The notes under the pieces were generated by a model. The model ran no database searches and was not told the DNA's origin. It saw only the letters and a list, made by a program, of their open reading frames with translations. Both the position numbers and the translations under genes were made by a program. Of a stretch of 64,000 nucleotides of DNA, positions 43,601 through 49,336 are shown one piece after another (position 1 is the stretch's first letter; each line of letters opens with the position of its first letter). The stretch is from Hahella sp018986435 (GTDB lineage Bacteria; Pseudomonadota; Gammaproteobacteria; Pseudomonadales; Oleiphilaceae), in NCBI RefSeq assembly GCF_050749805.1, contig NZ_CP192738.1, positions 4,712,001-4,776,000 of the forward strand, given 5' to 3'.

Positions 43601-46554
43601 CCGAACTGACCCTATCGATGCAAACGCCGGAGTTCACGATAGCCAAGTTTGACTTGACCTTGCATGTATCAGAAGAGGCAGAAGGGCTAAAACTGAGTTG
43701 GGAATACAACACCCAGCTGTTCGAAGCCGCAACCATTCAGCGCATGGCGAGCCATTTCCAGCAGCTACTCACGGAAATCGTCGCCAGACCGGACCAATCG
43801 ATCAACACCTACTCCTTGCTTACCCAGCAGGAAACCCAGCAACTGCTCATCGACTGGAACCAGACCTCCGCGCCCTACCCAGCCGAGCAATGCATCCATG
43901 AGCTGTTTGAAGCCCAGGCGGCGAAGTCCCCGAACGCCGTGGCGGTGGTTTCTGAAGGCAACGAGTTGACCTATGGCGAACTCAACCGGCGCGCCAATCG
44001 GCTGGCTCATTACTTAATCGAACAAGGGGTGAAGTCCGACACGCTGGTGGGGCTTTGTGTAGAGCGCAGTCTGGATATGATTATCGGATTACTGGGTATC
44101 CTGAAAGCCGGCGGGGCTTACGTGCCGCTAGACCCCAGCTATCCCACTGAGCGACTGGGTTACATGATCGAAGACAGCGGCGTTGAGTTAATCGTGACTC
44201 AAACGGCGCTAAAGAGATCCATTCCTCCTCTGGCTAACCTAGCCTCTATTTACCTGGATGCGGAAGACCATCAGCAACTACTCTCCCTGTGCTCCGATAG
44301 GAATATTGCTAAAGACCGTCTGCAACTGACTTCGCAGCACCTGGCGTATGTGATTTACACCTCGGGTTCGACAGGCAGGCCTAAAGGGACGCTGATACCT
44401 CATCAAGGCGTAACGCGGTTAGTTACCGGGAATGACTATGCGCCATTAAACGATAAAACCGTCATGGGCCAGTGCGCGACGATTACATTTGATGCAGCTA
44501 CATTTGAGATCTGGGGGGCTTTACTTAATGGCGGAAGGCTTGTCCTCTACCCTCAGCCAGTCCTAGACATTCTGCAACTCAATGAATTTATCCACAGCAA
44601 CCATATCAACACCCTATGGTTAACCTCTGGCTTATTTGATCATTTCGCCAAGGACGCATCCAAGATCAACTCTTTGAAATACCTCCTAACGGGAGGAGAT
44701 GTAGTTTCGCCTCATACCGTTTCCAAGCTGTATTCCATTAACCCTGACTTAACGATAATTAACGGCTATGGTCCGACTGAAAATACAACCTTTACGTGCT
44801 GCTTTACAATTTCCTCCAATATCGATGTAAACCGATCGATTCCTATCGGTCGCCCAATTAAAAACACGTCCGTTTATGTATTATCGCCGAACCAAACACT
44901 ACAACCCATTGGCGTAGCTGGCGAACTCCATATTGGCGGCGCAGGTCTCGCCCGCGGTTACTTAAATCGCCCCGACCTTACCGCAGAGAAGTTCATTCCG
45001 AACCCTTTCAGCGACGATCCTCATGATCGCCTGTACCGCACCGGAGATTTGGTGCGCTGGCTGCCGGATGGCAATCTGGAGTTCCTGGGGCGCATCGATC
45101 ATCAGGTCAAGATCCGCGGTTTTCGCATTGAGCTTGGGGAAATCGAGGCGGTTTTACTGCAGCATGAGGCTGTCCAGGAGGCCGTTGTAGTTGCTCGCGA
45201 GGACCGGGGAGATAAACGTCTGGTGGCGTATGTAATCACCGAGACTGGCAGTAGCTTGGCTGAAGAGCAATTATCCCGTGAATTAAGACGCACCATTACG
45301 CAACAATTGCCTGACTACATGACGCCCTCGGCGTTTGTAATCCTGGACTCAATGCCGCTAACGCCCAACGGCAAAGTCGATCGCAACGCCCTGCCGGCCC
45401 CGGACTACGCTGCCTCTGCAGATGAGTTTGTGGCGCCGGCTACCCCTACGGAATGCAAACTAGCTGACATATGGCGATCACTGCTGCAGATCGACCGCCC
45501 TATCAGCGCCAACGCTAACTTCTTTGCATCGGGAGGACATTCTTTACTAGTGATAAGGTTAGTTTCAGCAATTAGTGATCAGTTGGGCGTCCAAATAGCC
45601 GTAAGAGATATTTTTGGGCATTCACAGTTAAAAGACTTAGCCACATACATTGACGCCTATCGTGTCGGAGATAAGCACAAAGAGTGGAAGCCGCTGGTAA
45701 GATTATCGGACGAAACATTATCGAATGAAGCATTCCCTAAATTATTCTGCGTACCTGGAGCGGGGGGATTTAGTATTGCTTATCAGGCGCTGTCTGACGC
45801 GCTAAGTCAGTTTGCGCAAGTATTAGTATTTGAAGCCAAAGGACTTGATGGAACTCAAGAGCCTCATAGAGATTGGAATTCATTGATTAGCTGTTACTTG
45901 GATGCAATTACTATCGAGCAACCGATAGGGCCCTACTACTTATTAGGTCACTCTTTTGGCGGACGGGTAGTATTTGAGCTGGCGAAGAAACTGGAAGCAC
46001 GCAGCCAGGAGGTGCATGTCATTATTTTAGATACAGTGCTATCTAACACTGTCTTTTCCGGTGAAGTTACCGCCATGCCGGACATGAGTGTCGCAGAAAA
46101 AGTGTTGCATGTTGTCGATGAGTTTCTTGGGGAAACGTCTAGAGATCCAAACCACCATTTTCCATCAGCGGAGGAGGAGCTGAAGCAGTTAATGGTAATA
46201 GGAGGCCTACTCCCCACCAATGGCAATACCCAACTACTGGATGGGTTCTTAGCCGTTTATGCTACCCAAGACTCACTATTCAATCAATATGAGCCAAGCG
46301 GCAGGTTACATGGAAAGCTTCTTTTCTTATACAGCGAAGATTCTTTCTCAACGAAGTTACTTCGTTTGGCCGTTGAAAACTACAACCAGCTATGCGCCCA
46401 ACCCATTAATGCGCACAAAGTGGATGGCGGACATGTATCAATGTTGAGAGCTAACAACGTTCATTCTATTGCCTCAGCTATTGCACCTATTCTGAATACA
46501 GAGAGGAATATTCGCATGAATAGCGAAAGCAATGAGGAGGAAATGCTTTTGTAG
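31462..46554 (+). CDS. Four-module non-ribosomal peptide synthetase
   Basis: A 5030-residue assembly-line enzyme with domains C-A-T, C-A-T-E, C-A-T, C-A-T-TE. All condensation domains keep HHxxxDG (first His at residues 143, 1207, 2754 and 3817). The carrier serines are at 1015, 2075, 3625 and 4694. The epimerase His pair is at 2262-2263 and the thioesterase serine is at 4831 (GHSFGGR). Each A domain has YTSGSTG and the NGKVDRNALP lysine. The predicted product is a starter-capped Val-D-Xaa-Xaa-Val, released by the TE as an acid or ring. The start ATG follows GGGATAGG. The gene stands alone: no MbtH, carrier-protein transferase, exporter or tailoring gene lies beside it. The first 1.3 kb is AT-rich, unlike the middle. 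Confidence 0.95.
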   Translation: MSISNQDKGKWISLHPSQEEVYFDQLMHPDSAHYNIGGCFTIEGNLNVEAFREAIVKTTCSVDTLSVCFDFSGEVLQQTFDPKNIKCAISHLDLSREKNPELKLRCWIKSYFSTPFDLTKNHFHENTLIKTDNQKHRWVVKAHHILVDGLGYINYTKLVAKTYNCITNGESLEWLATIPSYEKCAINSNRYISSEKYKKDRQYWIDQFSTTPTITLDKKNTKKSHKSKHHSLYLSSDSAKKLKKLEILFSTSLLQLTIAATSIYFSKIKSIDTLTFGIPTHNRQNKEERLTIGMMTGVMPFKTKISPRITLSELLKKANKKLRQSYRHQRYPISHLKRDLSINSKNHNNLFEILINQESFNLDFHLGNLRTSFEHLSSDDEMTPLQIRWCDYGANQPLQLKLSYRTDYFSKDEAALLADRIVHIILSFEQYHDQSIDLIPILTQPETQQLLIDWNQTDAPFPAEQCIHELFEAQAAKSPNAVAVVFEDDKLTYGELNRRANQLAHYLIEQGVKPDALVGLCVERSLDMIIGLLGILKAGGAYVPLDPSYPTERLGYMIEDSGVELIVTQTALKRSIPPLANLASIYLDAEDHQQLLSLCSDRNIAKDRLQLTSQHLAYVIYTSGSTGRPKGTLIPHQGVTRLVTGNDYAPLNDKTVMGQCATITFDAATFEIWGALLNGGRLVLYPQPVLDILQLNEFIHSNHINTLWLTSGLFDHFAKDASKINSLKYLLTGGDVVSPHTVSKLYSINPDLTIINGYGPTENTTFTCCFTISSNIDVNRSIPIGRPIKNTSVYVLSPNQTLQPIGVAGELHIGGAGLARGYLNRPDLTAEKFIPNPFSDDPHDRLYRTGDLVRWLPDGNLEFLGRIDHQVKIRGFRIELGEIEAVLLQLKAVREAVVVAREDQNDKRLVAYVVVVADETTESSLIDELRQIIKQQLPDYMAPSAFVILDSMPLTPNGKVDRNALPAPDYAASVDEFVAPITPTECRLADIWRSLLQINCPISANANFFELGGHSLLAVRLVALIREAFSVGVTVKDLFNTPHLSEIAALIEQSVPTAPKAPAITPRDPQITELPLSYAQQRLWFIDHMEGGSAHYNMPGAFILEGRLNISALNHALSTIIERHESLRTCFTTVDGRAHQYVLPPPNNWGVEVADLRKMEGEALNQTIQQVQQAEASKPFDLSRDYLLRGRLLQLADQRALLLLTMHHVASDGWSIGVLIRELNALYTAFTQGQSNPLPPLAIQYADYALWQREYLQGELLEQQVAYWRQQLQGLPDVHQLPLDHPRPSAQTFDGAAYHCVIDNTLSDAFNRYCVSRGATLFMGLHAAFSVLLSRYSGETDIVVGSPVANREQGEVASLIGFFVNTLVMRADLSENPIFDALLQQCRQTALEAYAHQQVPFEQLVEALQPARHLSHPPLFQVMLALQNNQQETLSLPELTLSMQTPEFTIAKFDLTLHVSEEAEGLKLSWEYNTQLFEAATIQRMASHFQQLLTEIVARPDQSINTYSLLTQQETQQLLIDWNQTSAPYPAEQCIHELFEAQAAKSPNAVAVVSEGNELTYGELNRRANRLAHYLIEQGVKSDTLVGLCVERSLDMIIGLLGILKAGGAYVPLDPSYPMERLGYMIEDSGVELVVTQTALKRSIPPLANISSICLNAEDHQQLLSPYSDKNIAKDRLQLTSQHLAYVIYTSGSTGKPKGACLAHQGLVNLALAQQSLFDVTASSRLLQFASLSFDAATWEWVTALTSGASLYIFPQSTIQSGELLSKSVAQHQLTHALLPPPLLPVLNVTDWTSVKNLIIGGDACSASLAGHWSKERTLFNAYGPTESTVYCSLYRYINERSSLPIGSPIANTQLYVLSPTQSLQPIGVAGELHIGGAGLARGYLNRPDLTAEKFIPNPFSDVPHDRLYRTGDLVRWLPDGNLEFLGRIDHQVKIRGFRIELGEIEAVLLQHEAVQESVVVAREEQGDKRLVAYVVAVADETTATATIEDLRRIIKQQLPDYMTPSAFVILDSMPLTPNGKVDRNALPAPDYTPQVDYIAPTSPIETLLCAIWREVLGLEQVSVGANFFTVGGDSIKAMQVASRAQRAGLALTTRQLFTHQTIAELALQVTAKAGSDAPQEDSAGTQTLLPIQQHFLATQPMGAHHFNQAVRVPLPAGVTEEALRHALAAIVARHDVLRLAFQQQTSHWRASYLSLAPAAIADTIHRLNLPPMAAEDARRRLIAEKANPLQASFDLAQPPLSRWLWIYDEATAASELIWIMHHLIVDGVSWRVLLQDLQQALEQYAASATITLQPKTSSYQAWAEQLEAYSETSACRQTASYWRQTLSLPAPDLPAQPLSSTDSLDYQRTAYHSLQLSETLTQQLLQQSNACYHTQINDLLLTALLLAVTDWTGGDSLRVDLEGHGREALFEDTNLSETVGWFTSVFPVHLRKATSASADSTDSTDSTNSTNSTNSTNSTNSTNSAEIGEHIKAVKEQLRQIPNKGIDYGVLQRFQADALPEHRPSAVVFNYLGQFDQANALQLSITDTGESVGPQLQREHLLGFNCLATSGQWRLTLDYHSSQFAAEHIAELADRYRFYLTEIIRHCAHSAGSHTPSDFPLVKLSQRQLDRLQQDYPALEDLYPSTPMQQGMLFHSELGGDTGVYMTRLGIMLRRLDPLLFQQCWRSLIARHAILRTAFTSIDGQEPLQLVQSQAEAPWRRLDWRPLSELEQQANLQALLEEAPHYDLLRAPLMDFTLAQTSDSDYWFIWRHHHALLDGWCLPILFKELLTLYQLGENQQSLSLPTVAPYREYIAWLQRQSPAQAEDYWRAYLAGFNAPTALPGARSSIATEDTQPQQEAGLTLSATLTTQLQHLAQSQQVTLNSVVQAAWGLLLSRYSGEQDVVFGGTRSGRPEALPGAEQMMGLFINSVPMRLQLTDNLSIADCLQQLHKAQATHDQYSYAPLVDIQRCSEVGGGLHLFESLLVFENYPLDASLIESASSPDQFAVGQVVAKEPTNYSLTLSIVPGDRLHFKLQYQPQRFTKDSVRRLLAHLQQLLIAMTHTETSAAMSELNMLTKQETQKLLIDWNQTAAPFPAEQCIHELFEAQAAKSPNAVAVMFNDDALTYDELNRRANQLAHYLIEQGVKSDALVGLCMERSLDMIIGLLGILKAGGAYVPLDPSYPMERLGYMIEDSGVELVVTQQALKDSFSPLASRISIFLDAEDHQQLLSLYSDKNIAKDRLQLTSQHLAYVIYTSGSTGKPKGVLLAHQGLVNLALAQQSLFEVATSSRVLQFASLSFDAATWEWVTALTSGASLYIFPQSTIQSGELLSKSVAQHQLTHALLPPPLLPALNVTDWTSVKNLIIGGDACSTSLAEHWSKERTLFNAYGPTESTVYCSLYRYINERSSLPIGSPIANTQLYVLSPTQSLQPIGVAGELHIGGAGLARGYLYRPDLTAEKFIPNPFSDDPHDRLYRTGDLVRWLPDGNLEFLGRIDHQVKIRGFRIELGEIEAVLLQHEAVQEAVVVAREEQGDKRLVAYVITETGSSLAEEQLSRELRRTITQQLPDYMTPSAFVILDSMPLTPNGKVDRNALPAPDYAASADEFVAPVTTTECKLADIWRSLLQIDRPISANANFFESGGHSLLAIRLVALIREVFSVGVTVKDLFNTPHLSEIAALIEQSVPTAPKAPAITPRDPQITELPLSYAQQRLWFIEHMEGGSAHYNMPGAFMLEGRLNISALNHALSTIIERHESLRTCFTTVDGRAHQYVLPPPAEWALEVVDLRALNAAELQEATQQRQLTEAATPFDLSRDYLLRGQLLQLADQRALLLLTMHHVASDGWSIGVLVRELNALYAAFVQGQSNPLPPLAIQYADYALWQREYLQGELLEQQVAYWRQQLQGLPDVHQLPLDHPRPSAQTFDGAAYHCVIDNTLSDAFNRYCVSRGATLFMGLHAAFSVLLSRYSGETDIVVGSPVANREQGEVASLIGFFVNTLVMRADLSENPIFDALLQQCRQTALEAYAHQQVPFEQLVEALQPARHLSHPPLFQVMLALQNNQQETLSLPELTLSMQTPEFTIAKFDLTLHVSEEAEGLKLSWEYNTQLFEAATIQRMASHFQQLLTEIVARPDQSINTYSLLTQQETQQLLIDWNQTSAPYPAEQCIHELFEAQAAKSPNAVAVVSEGNELTYGELNRRANRLAHYLIEQGVKSDTLVGLCVERSLDMIIGLLGILKAGGAYVPLDPSYPTERLGYMIEDSGVELIVTQTALKRSIPPLANLASIYLDAEDHQQLLSLCSDRNIAKDRLQLTSQHLAYVIYTSGSTGRPKGTLIPHQGVTRLVTGNDYAPLNDKTVMGQCATITFDAATFEIWGALLNGGRLVLYPQPVLDILQLNEFIHSNHINTLWLTSGLFDHFAKDASKINSLKYLLTGGDVVSPHTVSKLYSINPDLTIINGYGPTENTTFTCCFTISSNIDVNRSIPIGRPIKNTSVYVLSPNQTLQPIGVAGELHIGGAGLARGYLNRPDLTAEKFIPNPFSDDPHDRLYRTGDLVRWLPDGNLEFLGRIDHQVKIRGFRIELGEIEAVLLQHEAVQEAVVVAREDRGDKRLVAYVITETGSSLAEEQLSRELRRTITQQLPDYMTPSAFVILDSMPLTPNGKVDRNALPAPDYAASADEFVAPATPTECKLADIWRSLLQIDRPISANANFFASGGHSLLVIRLVSAISDQLGVQIAVRDIFGHSQLKDLATYIDAYRVGDKHKEWKPLVRLSDETLSNEAFPKLFCVPGAGGFSIAYQALSDALSQFAQVLVFEAKGLDGTQEPHRDWNSLISCYLDAITIEQPIGPYYLLGHSFGGRVVFELAKKLEARSQEVHVIILDTVLSNTVFSGEVTAMPDMSVAEKVLHVVDEFLGETSRDPNHHFPSAEEELKQLMVIGGLLPTNGNTQLLDGFLAVYATQDSLFNQYEPSGRLHGKLLFLYSEDSFSTKLLRLAVENYNQLCAQPINAHKVDGGHVSMLRANNVHSIASAIAPILNTERNIRMNSESNEEEMLL
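33052..34112 (+). repeat. Identical tract, A domain of module 1 (copy 1)
   Basis: These 1061 bases appear identical, base for base, to 44086-45146 (offset 11034). They cover most of the valine-type A domain. Differences begin sharply on both sides, as expected for recent gene conversion or duplication. Confidence 0.85.
35176..36284 (+). repeat. Identical tract, C2 to start of A2 (copy 1)
   Basis: These 1109 bases appear identical to 43006-44114 (offset 7830). Upstream (about 34480-35175) the two modules remain similar but with scattered differences. The tract spans the second half of the C domain and the first part of the A domain. Confidence 0.85.
36664..37330 (+). repeat. Near-identical A-domain core shared by modules 2 and 3 (copy 1)
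   Basis: Corresponds to about 41305-41971 (offset 4641) with only scattered base differences. It includes all pocket residues, so the two A domains have the same predicted specificity. Confidence 0.75.
38779..38856 (+). repeat. 9-bp microsatellite inside the epimerase domain
   Basis: Three units GACTCAACA, then five units AACTCAACA, then a partial unit AACTCT. In frame they encode Asp-Ser-Thr three times and Asn-Ser-Thr five times. The repeat sits in a surface loop between VGWFTSVFPVHL and the helix EIGEHIKAVKEQLRQIPNKG. Because the unit is 9 bp, slippage changes loop length without a frameshift. Confidence 0.95.
39262..42480 (+). other. NRPS module 3 (DCL-type C, A hydrophobic, T)
   Basis: The C domain begins EDLYPSTPMQQGMLFHSEL and has HHALLDGWCLPILFKELL. 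This is the DCL style that accepts a D-residue donor, which agrees with the epimerase just before it. The A-domain pocket is identical to that of module 2 (D-A-W-L-I-G-A-V-Y-K), so the same amino acid is expected here in L form. Confidence 0.75.
41305..41971 (+). repeat. Near-identical A-domain core shared by modules 2 and 3 (copy 2)
   Basis: Partner of 36664-37330. It is older or less homogenised than the two fully identical tracts. Confidence 0.75.
43006..44114 (+). repeat. Identical tract, C4 to start of A4 (copy 2)
   Basis: Second copy of 35176-36284. Its right end overlaps the left end of the A1-type tract by 29 bases, so module 4 is a visible splice of module-2 and module-1 sequence. 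Confidence 0.85.
44086..45146 (+). repeat. Identical tract, A domain of module 4 (copy 2)
   Basis: Second copy of the tract at 33052-34112. It carries the whole substrate-selecting core, so modules 1 and 4 must select the same amino acid. Confidence 0.85.
45690..46500 (+). other. NRPS terminal thioesterase domain
   Basis: Type I thioesterase. LFCVPGAGGFSIAYQALSDA opens the alpha/beta-hydrolase fold. The nucleophile Ser4831 lies in LLGHSFGGRVVFELA, and the catalytic His is probably in VDGGHVSML. It releases the tetrapeptide by hydrolysis or cyclisation; sequence alone does not tell which. A short polar tail (NSESNEEEMLL) follows. Confidence 0.85.
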
Positions 46555-46674
46555 AAATGGGGATATGGCTTCTTCCTGCCCTCCGGCGCTCTACCAAGCC
46601 TGCAAGAAGGAGCCCCTCCCCTAACAACCATCAACAGGCGTATCTGCTTTACATTGAGGAGTACGCATAACGAA

Positions 46675-46699
46675 AAACGCCTCCATATAGGAGGCGTTT
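46675..46699. terminator. Bidirectional terminator between NRPS and mvaT
   Basis: A perfect 10-bp stem (AAACGCCTCC / GGAGGCGTTT) with loop ATATA. On the minus strand it runs into TTTTT, which suits mvaT. On the plus strand it ends in TTT, for the NRPS. Confidence 0.75.
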
Positions 46700-46786
46700 C
46701 CATAAAGGCTTGGTATGACGCTTTACTGATATCCCCTTCGTATGGAGGATGTATAAGCGCTAACCGATTACAGCTTTATTAAACCA

Positions 46787-47146
46787 TTAAGCAGCCAACC
46801 AGCTCTCAACAGTTTCTTTGCCGTATTGTTCTTTCCACGCGTTCAGAACTTTGTGGTTACCGCCGCGGGTTTCAACTACTTCGCCAGTCTGTGGGTTTTT
46901 GTAGACTTTCAAAGGACGCGCGCCACGACGCTTGTCAGAAGCGGAAGCTTTGGAAGGCGCTTTATCGGGGCCCAGCAGGTTCAGCAGTTCGTCGGAAGAA
47001 ACGTTGTAGGTCTTCATCAGTTCTTCTAACTGCTTTTTGAATTCCAGACTCTTTTTCAGCTCATCGTCATTTTCCAGCGCTTCCAGTTTCTTTTTCAGCG
47101 CTTCGATTTCAGCAAGAGTATTTTCGTAGGCGTTAATCTTTTTCAT
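46787..47146 (-). CDS. mvaT: H-NS-like xenogeneic silencer of the MvaT family
   Basis: 119-residue nucleoid protein. The N-terminal half (about 3-60) is a charged coiled coil for dimer and higher-order assembly (LAEIEALKKKLEALENDDEL). The C-terminal DNA-binding domain has KVYKNPQTGEVVETRGGNHK, which closely follows Pseudomonas MvaT. The GGN element there inserts into the minor groove of AT-rich DNA as the AT-pincer. Such proteins silence AT-rich, often acquired genes. It lies next to the NRPS gene, facing it, with its own AT-rich promoter. Confidence 0.9.
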   Translation of the reverse strand: MKKINAYENTLAEIEALKKKLEALENDDELKKSLEFKKQLEELMKTYNVSSDELLNLLGPDKAPSKASASDKRRGARPLKVYKNPQTGEVVETRGGNHKVLNAWKEQYGKETVESWLAA

Positions 47147-47504
47147 TTCTTATCCCCAATGTAATTATGAAAACTATTGATTTCGGGCCATCTACAGCCT
47201 GACCAATACAATACGAGTTGGAAGCGGAGTATAACGCAAAGTTATTAAGCATCAAGCATTTTCACTTATAAAGCACAATTATTTACTAATAAATAACATT
47301 ACCGTCATATTAATTTTTGTTGTATCGACTCTACCCTTACGCAAATTCGATCACTTTATAATCAAAGCTATTGTGATGCGAACTATACAGCCAGATAAAA
47401 CCACTTATACATAGACGGTCTGGCGCCACGTTAATAAGTGATAACTATGATGGCGTGAGTGATTCGAGTGGATACGGGATCTTTACGAGGTATGAGAATT
47501 ACGA
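47147..47504. other. AT-rich region upstream of mvaT
   Basis: 358 bases with no gene seen. It contains the mvaT promoter and many A/T runs, a likely site for autoregulation by the silencer. Confidence 0.5.
47228..47255 (-). promoter_or_regulatory. mvaT promoter
   Basis: On the minus strand, TTGATG (47255-47250) and TATACT (47233-47228) are 16 bases apart, in good sigma-70 layout. The expected transcript leader is about 75 bases. Confidence 0.5.
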
Positions 47505-47963
47505 TTACTTCAAACTCCACCAAAACCAGAGCCGATGTTCCTTGTCGCCTGAAGCGTAGTCTCCGCGTCCGGCCATAATATCCTGCAATCCCTGCATTAG
47601 TATCTGAGCGCCCTGTTTCGATATATCCAGACAAGGTTTGTCTTCAGTTTCACTAATGATCCATTGTTCCGCCCTATCCGGCGTATAGATCAGTTTGAGT
47701 TTGGGGAAGGTAATAACCTGATCGCTGCAGTTCGCCACTGCAGCCGCGGCGTCAGGCTTGCTTAAGGTTAAGGTGCGGAATAGAGCGTCATTAGCCTGAG
47801 TACATTGCCCCAATAACTGCAAAAGTGAATCGGCGCCGGTTGCATCCGCGCTCAAATGCCAGCCGGCGTAATCGCTGGGGTTGGTTTTATAGCGCCAGAA
47901 ATATATTTCTCCCTGCTGGCGCCACGAATAAAGATCTGTCGTTGTCGATTTATTCTGCTTCAT
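47505..47963 (-). CDS. Hypothetical protein, second of an overlapping pair
   Basis: 152 residues, no signal peptide, with a Trp-rich end (EHRLWFWWSLK). I do not recognise a family. Its start overlaps the end of the next gene upstream by 14 bases, so the two are coupled. The protein is soluble-looking, with a mix of helix and strand, and contains several Cys but no metal motif. Confidence 0.55.
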   Translation of the reverse strand: MKQNKSTTTDLYSWRQQGEIYFWRYKTNPSDYAGWHLSADATGADSLLQLLGQCTQANDALFRTLTLSKPDAAAAVANCSDQVITFPKLKLIYTPDRAEQWIISETEDKPCLDISKQGAQILMQGLQDIMAGRGDYASGDKEHRLWFWWSLK

Positions 47964-48366
47964 CTTCTCTATGGGCGATAATCAAGTCGTTCACATCGTC
48001 ACATAGCTTCTTAAAGCTTTCCACTATCGCCGTGCCGCCGACTTCAATGTAGTAAACCGGGCATTTTCCATCTTCCGCATTTTCAATATCGAGAAACAAC
48101 AGGCTTTCCGGTTGCGCGATGACATCCAGATCCCCCACTTCAAAGTCGCCGTCAATAAAGCCGGTGACTAAAAACGGAATTTTGGTGTCCAGGTCCAAAT
48201 TTTCAGGCATGCCGTCGCAAAAGAGATCGTCGAAAAAACATTCCGCGTCGCTTTCATCCACCTGCGATAGATCAAAGATCATCGCATCACGCGCCTCACC
48301 CTCAATCTCCACAGACACAGGACGCCACATTAAATCCGAGTATCTTTCATAGATGCTTCTTAACAT
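47950..48366 (-). CDS. Hypothetical acidic protein, first of an overlapping pair
   Basis: 138 residues from the ATG at 48366, which has GAGGT six bases upstream; a longer in-frame reading to 48402 is less likely. It is strongly acidic (ESDAECFFDDLFCDG, EDGKCPVYYIEVGG, final HREDEAE). The late segment PVYYIEVGGTAIVESFKKL loosely recalls SMI1/KNR4 (SUKH) proteins, many of which are toxin-immunity proteins, but this is weak. It is followed by the overlapping 152-residue gene. Confidence 0.55.
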   Translation of the reverse strand: MLRSIYERYSDLMWRPVSVEIEGEARDAMIFDLSQVDESDAECFFDDLFCDGMPENLDLDTKIPFLVTGFIDGDFEVGDLDVIAQPESLLFLDIENAEDGKCPVYYIEVGGTAIVESFKKLCDDVNDLIIAHREDEAE

Positions 48367-48586
48367 GTCTTCACCTCTAACCTTGGAAATGAGAAATAAC
48401 ACCGTTCTAACGCGTTACCATTTCCCTATGGGTCAAAGCGAAACGAATCTATATAAGAGTAGAGTATGTCAGGGATTTCTTTATATGAAACTTTAATGGC
48501 TAAGCGCAGGGGCGCCACCTGAGCAGGATATGACGCGCAGGCAGTAGATAGATAGTAGTCGTCAAACTCATCCCTGAGTCAGTTTT

Positions 48587-49282
48587 TCACACTGTCATGT
48601 ACCCTCTGACCTGCTCTTTATCCATGTCCGCTTTCTGGCCGGACAGAACGACGGAGCCGCGATCCAGCACGGCATAGTTATCGGCGAGTTCGTAGGCGAA
48701 GTCGAGGTACTGTTCGATCAGCACAATGGCCATGTCACCCCTGTCGCGCAGTCTGCCGATGACGCTCTGGATATCCTTGATGATGGATGGCTGGATGCCT
48801 TCCGTCGGCTCGTCCAACATCAGGAGTTTGGGACGGGTGACCAGGGCGCGGGCGATGGCGAGCTGCTGTTGCTGCCCGCCAGAAAGATCACCGCCGCGAC
48901 GCTTAAGCATACTTTTCAGTACGGGAAACAGTGTGAAAATTTCCTCCGGTATGCTGCGCTGACTGCGAGGAATAGCGGCGAAGCCGGTTTTCAGATTTTC
49001 CAGCACCGTGAGCTGGGAGAATATCTCGCGCCCCTGGGGCACATAGGCGATGCCCAGTTTGGCGCGATCATGGGGGGAGAGTCGCGCAATATCGCGCCCC
49101 TGCCAGAGCACCGCGCCTTTTTTGACGGGATGGCGACCGGACAATGCCCGCAGCAGCGATGTCTTGCCGACTCCGTTGCGACCCAGAATGCAGGACACCT
49201 TGCCCGCCTCCGCTTCCATACTGACGCCATATAAGGCCTGACTGGCGCCGTAAAACAAGTCTACGTTCTGTACGTTCAACAT
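48587..49282 (-). CDS. urtE: Urea ABC transporter ATPase UrtE
   Basis: Second ATPase of the urea importer, LivF-like, 231 residues. Walker A is GRNGVGKTSLLRALSG, the signature is LSGGQQQQLAIARALVTRP and Walker B is LLMLDEPTEGIQPSI. The GIQPSII run after Walker B is typical of UrtE. It is the last gene of urtABCDE, 54 bases after urtD. Confidence 0.93.
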   Translation of the reverse strand: MLNVQNVDLFYGASQALYGVSMEAEAGKVSCILGRNGVGKTSLLRALSGRHPVKKGAVLWQGRDIARLSPHDRAKLGIAYVPQGREIFSQLTVLENLKTGFAAIPRSQRSIPEEIFTLFPVLKSMLKRRGGDLSGGQQQQLAIARALVTRPKLLMLDEPTEGIQPSIIKDIQSVIGRLRDRGDMAIVLIEQYLDFAYELADNYAVLDRGSVVLSGQKADMDKEQVRGYMTV

Positions 49283-49336
49283 ATGACATTACTCGATTAT
49301 TCTGTCGCTGTTTGATCCAGGGGCGTCGATTTATCG

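Larger units (their letters stand above)
42505..45660 (+). other. NRPS module 4 (C, A predicted Val, T)
   Basis: LCL-type C domain nearly identical to that of module 2. The A-domain core is identical to that of module 1, with the valine-like code D-A-F-W-L-G-G-T-F-K. The carrier motif is FFASGGHSLLVIRL. Downstream of it the sequence becomes AT-richer and unique. Confidence 0.75.

Noticed and set aside
33052..45146. Long direct repeats as insertion sequences or transposons
   Set aside because: The repeats lie inside one intact reading frame, match NRPS domain borders and have no terminal inverted repeats or transposase.
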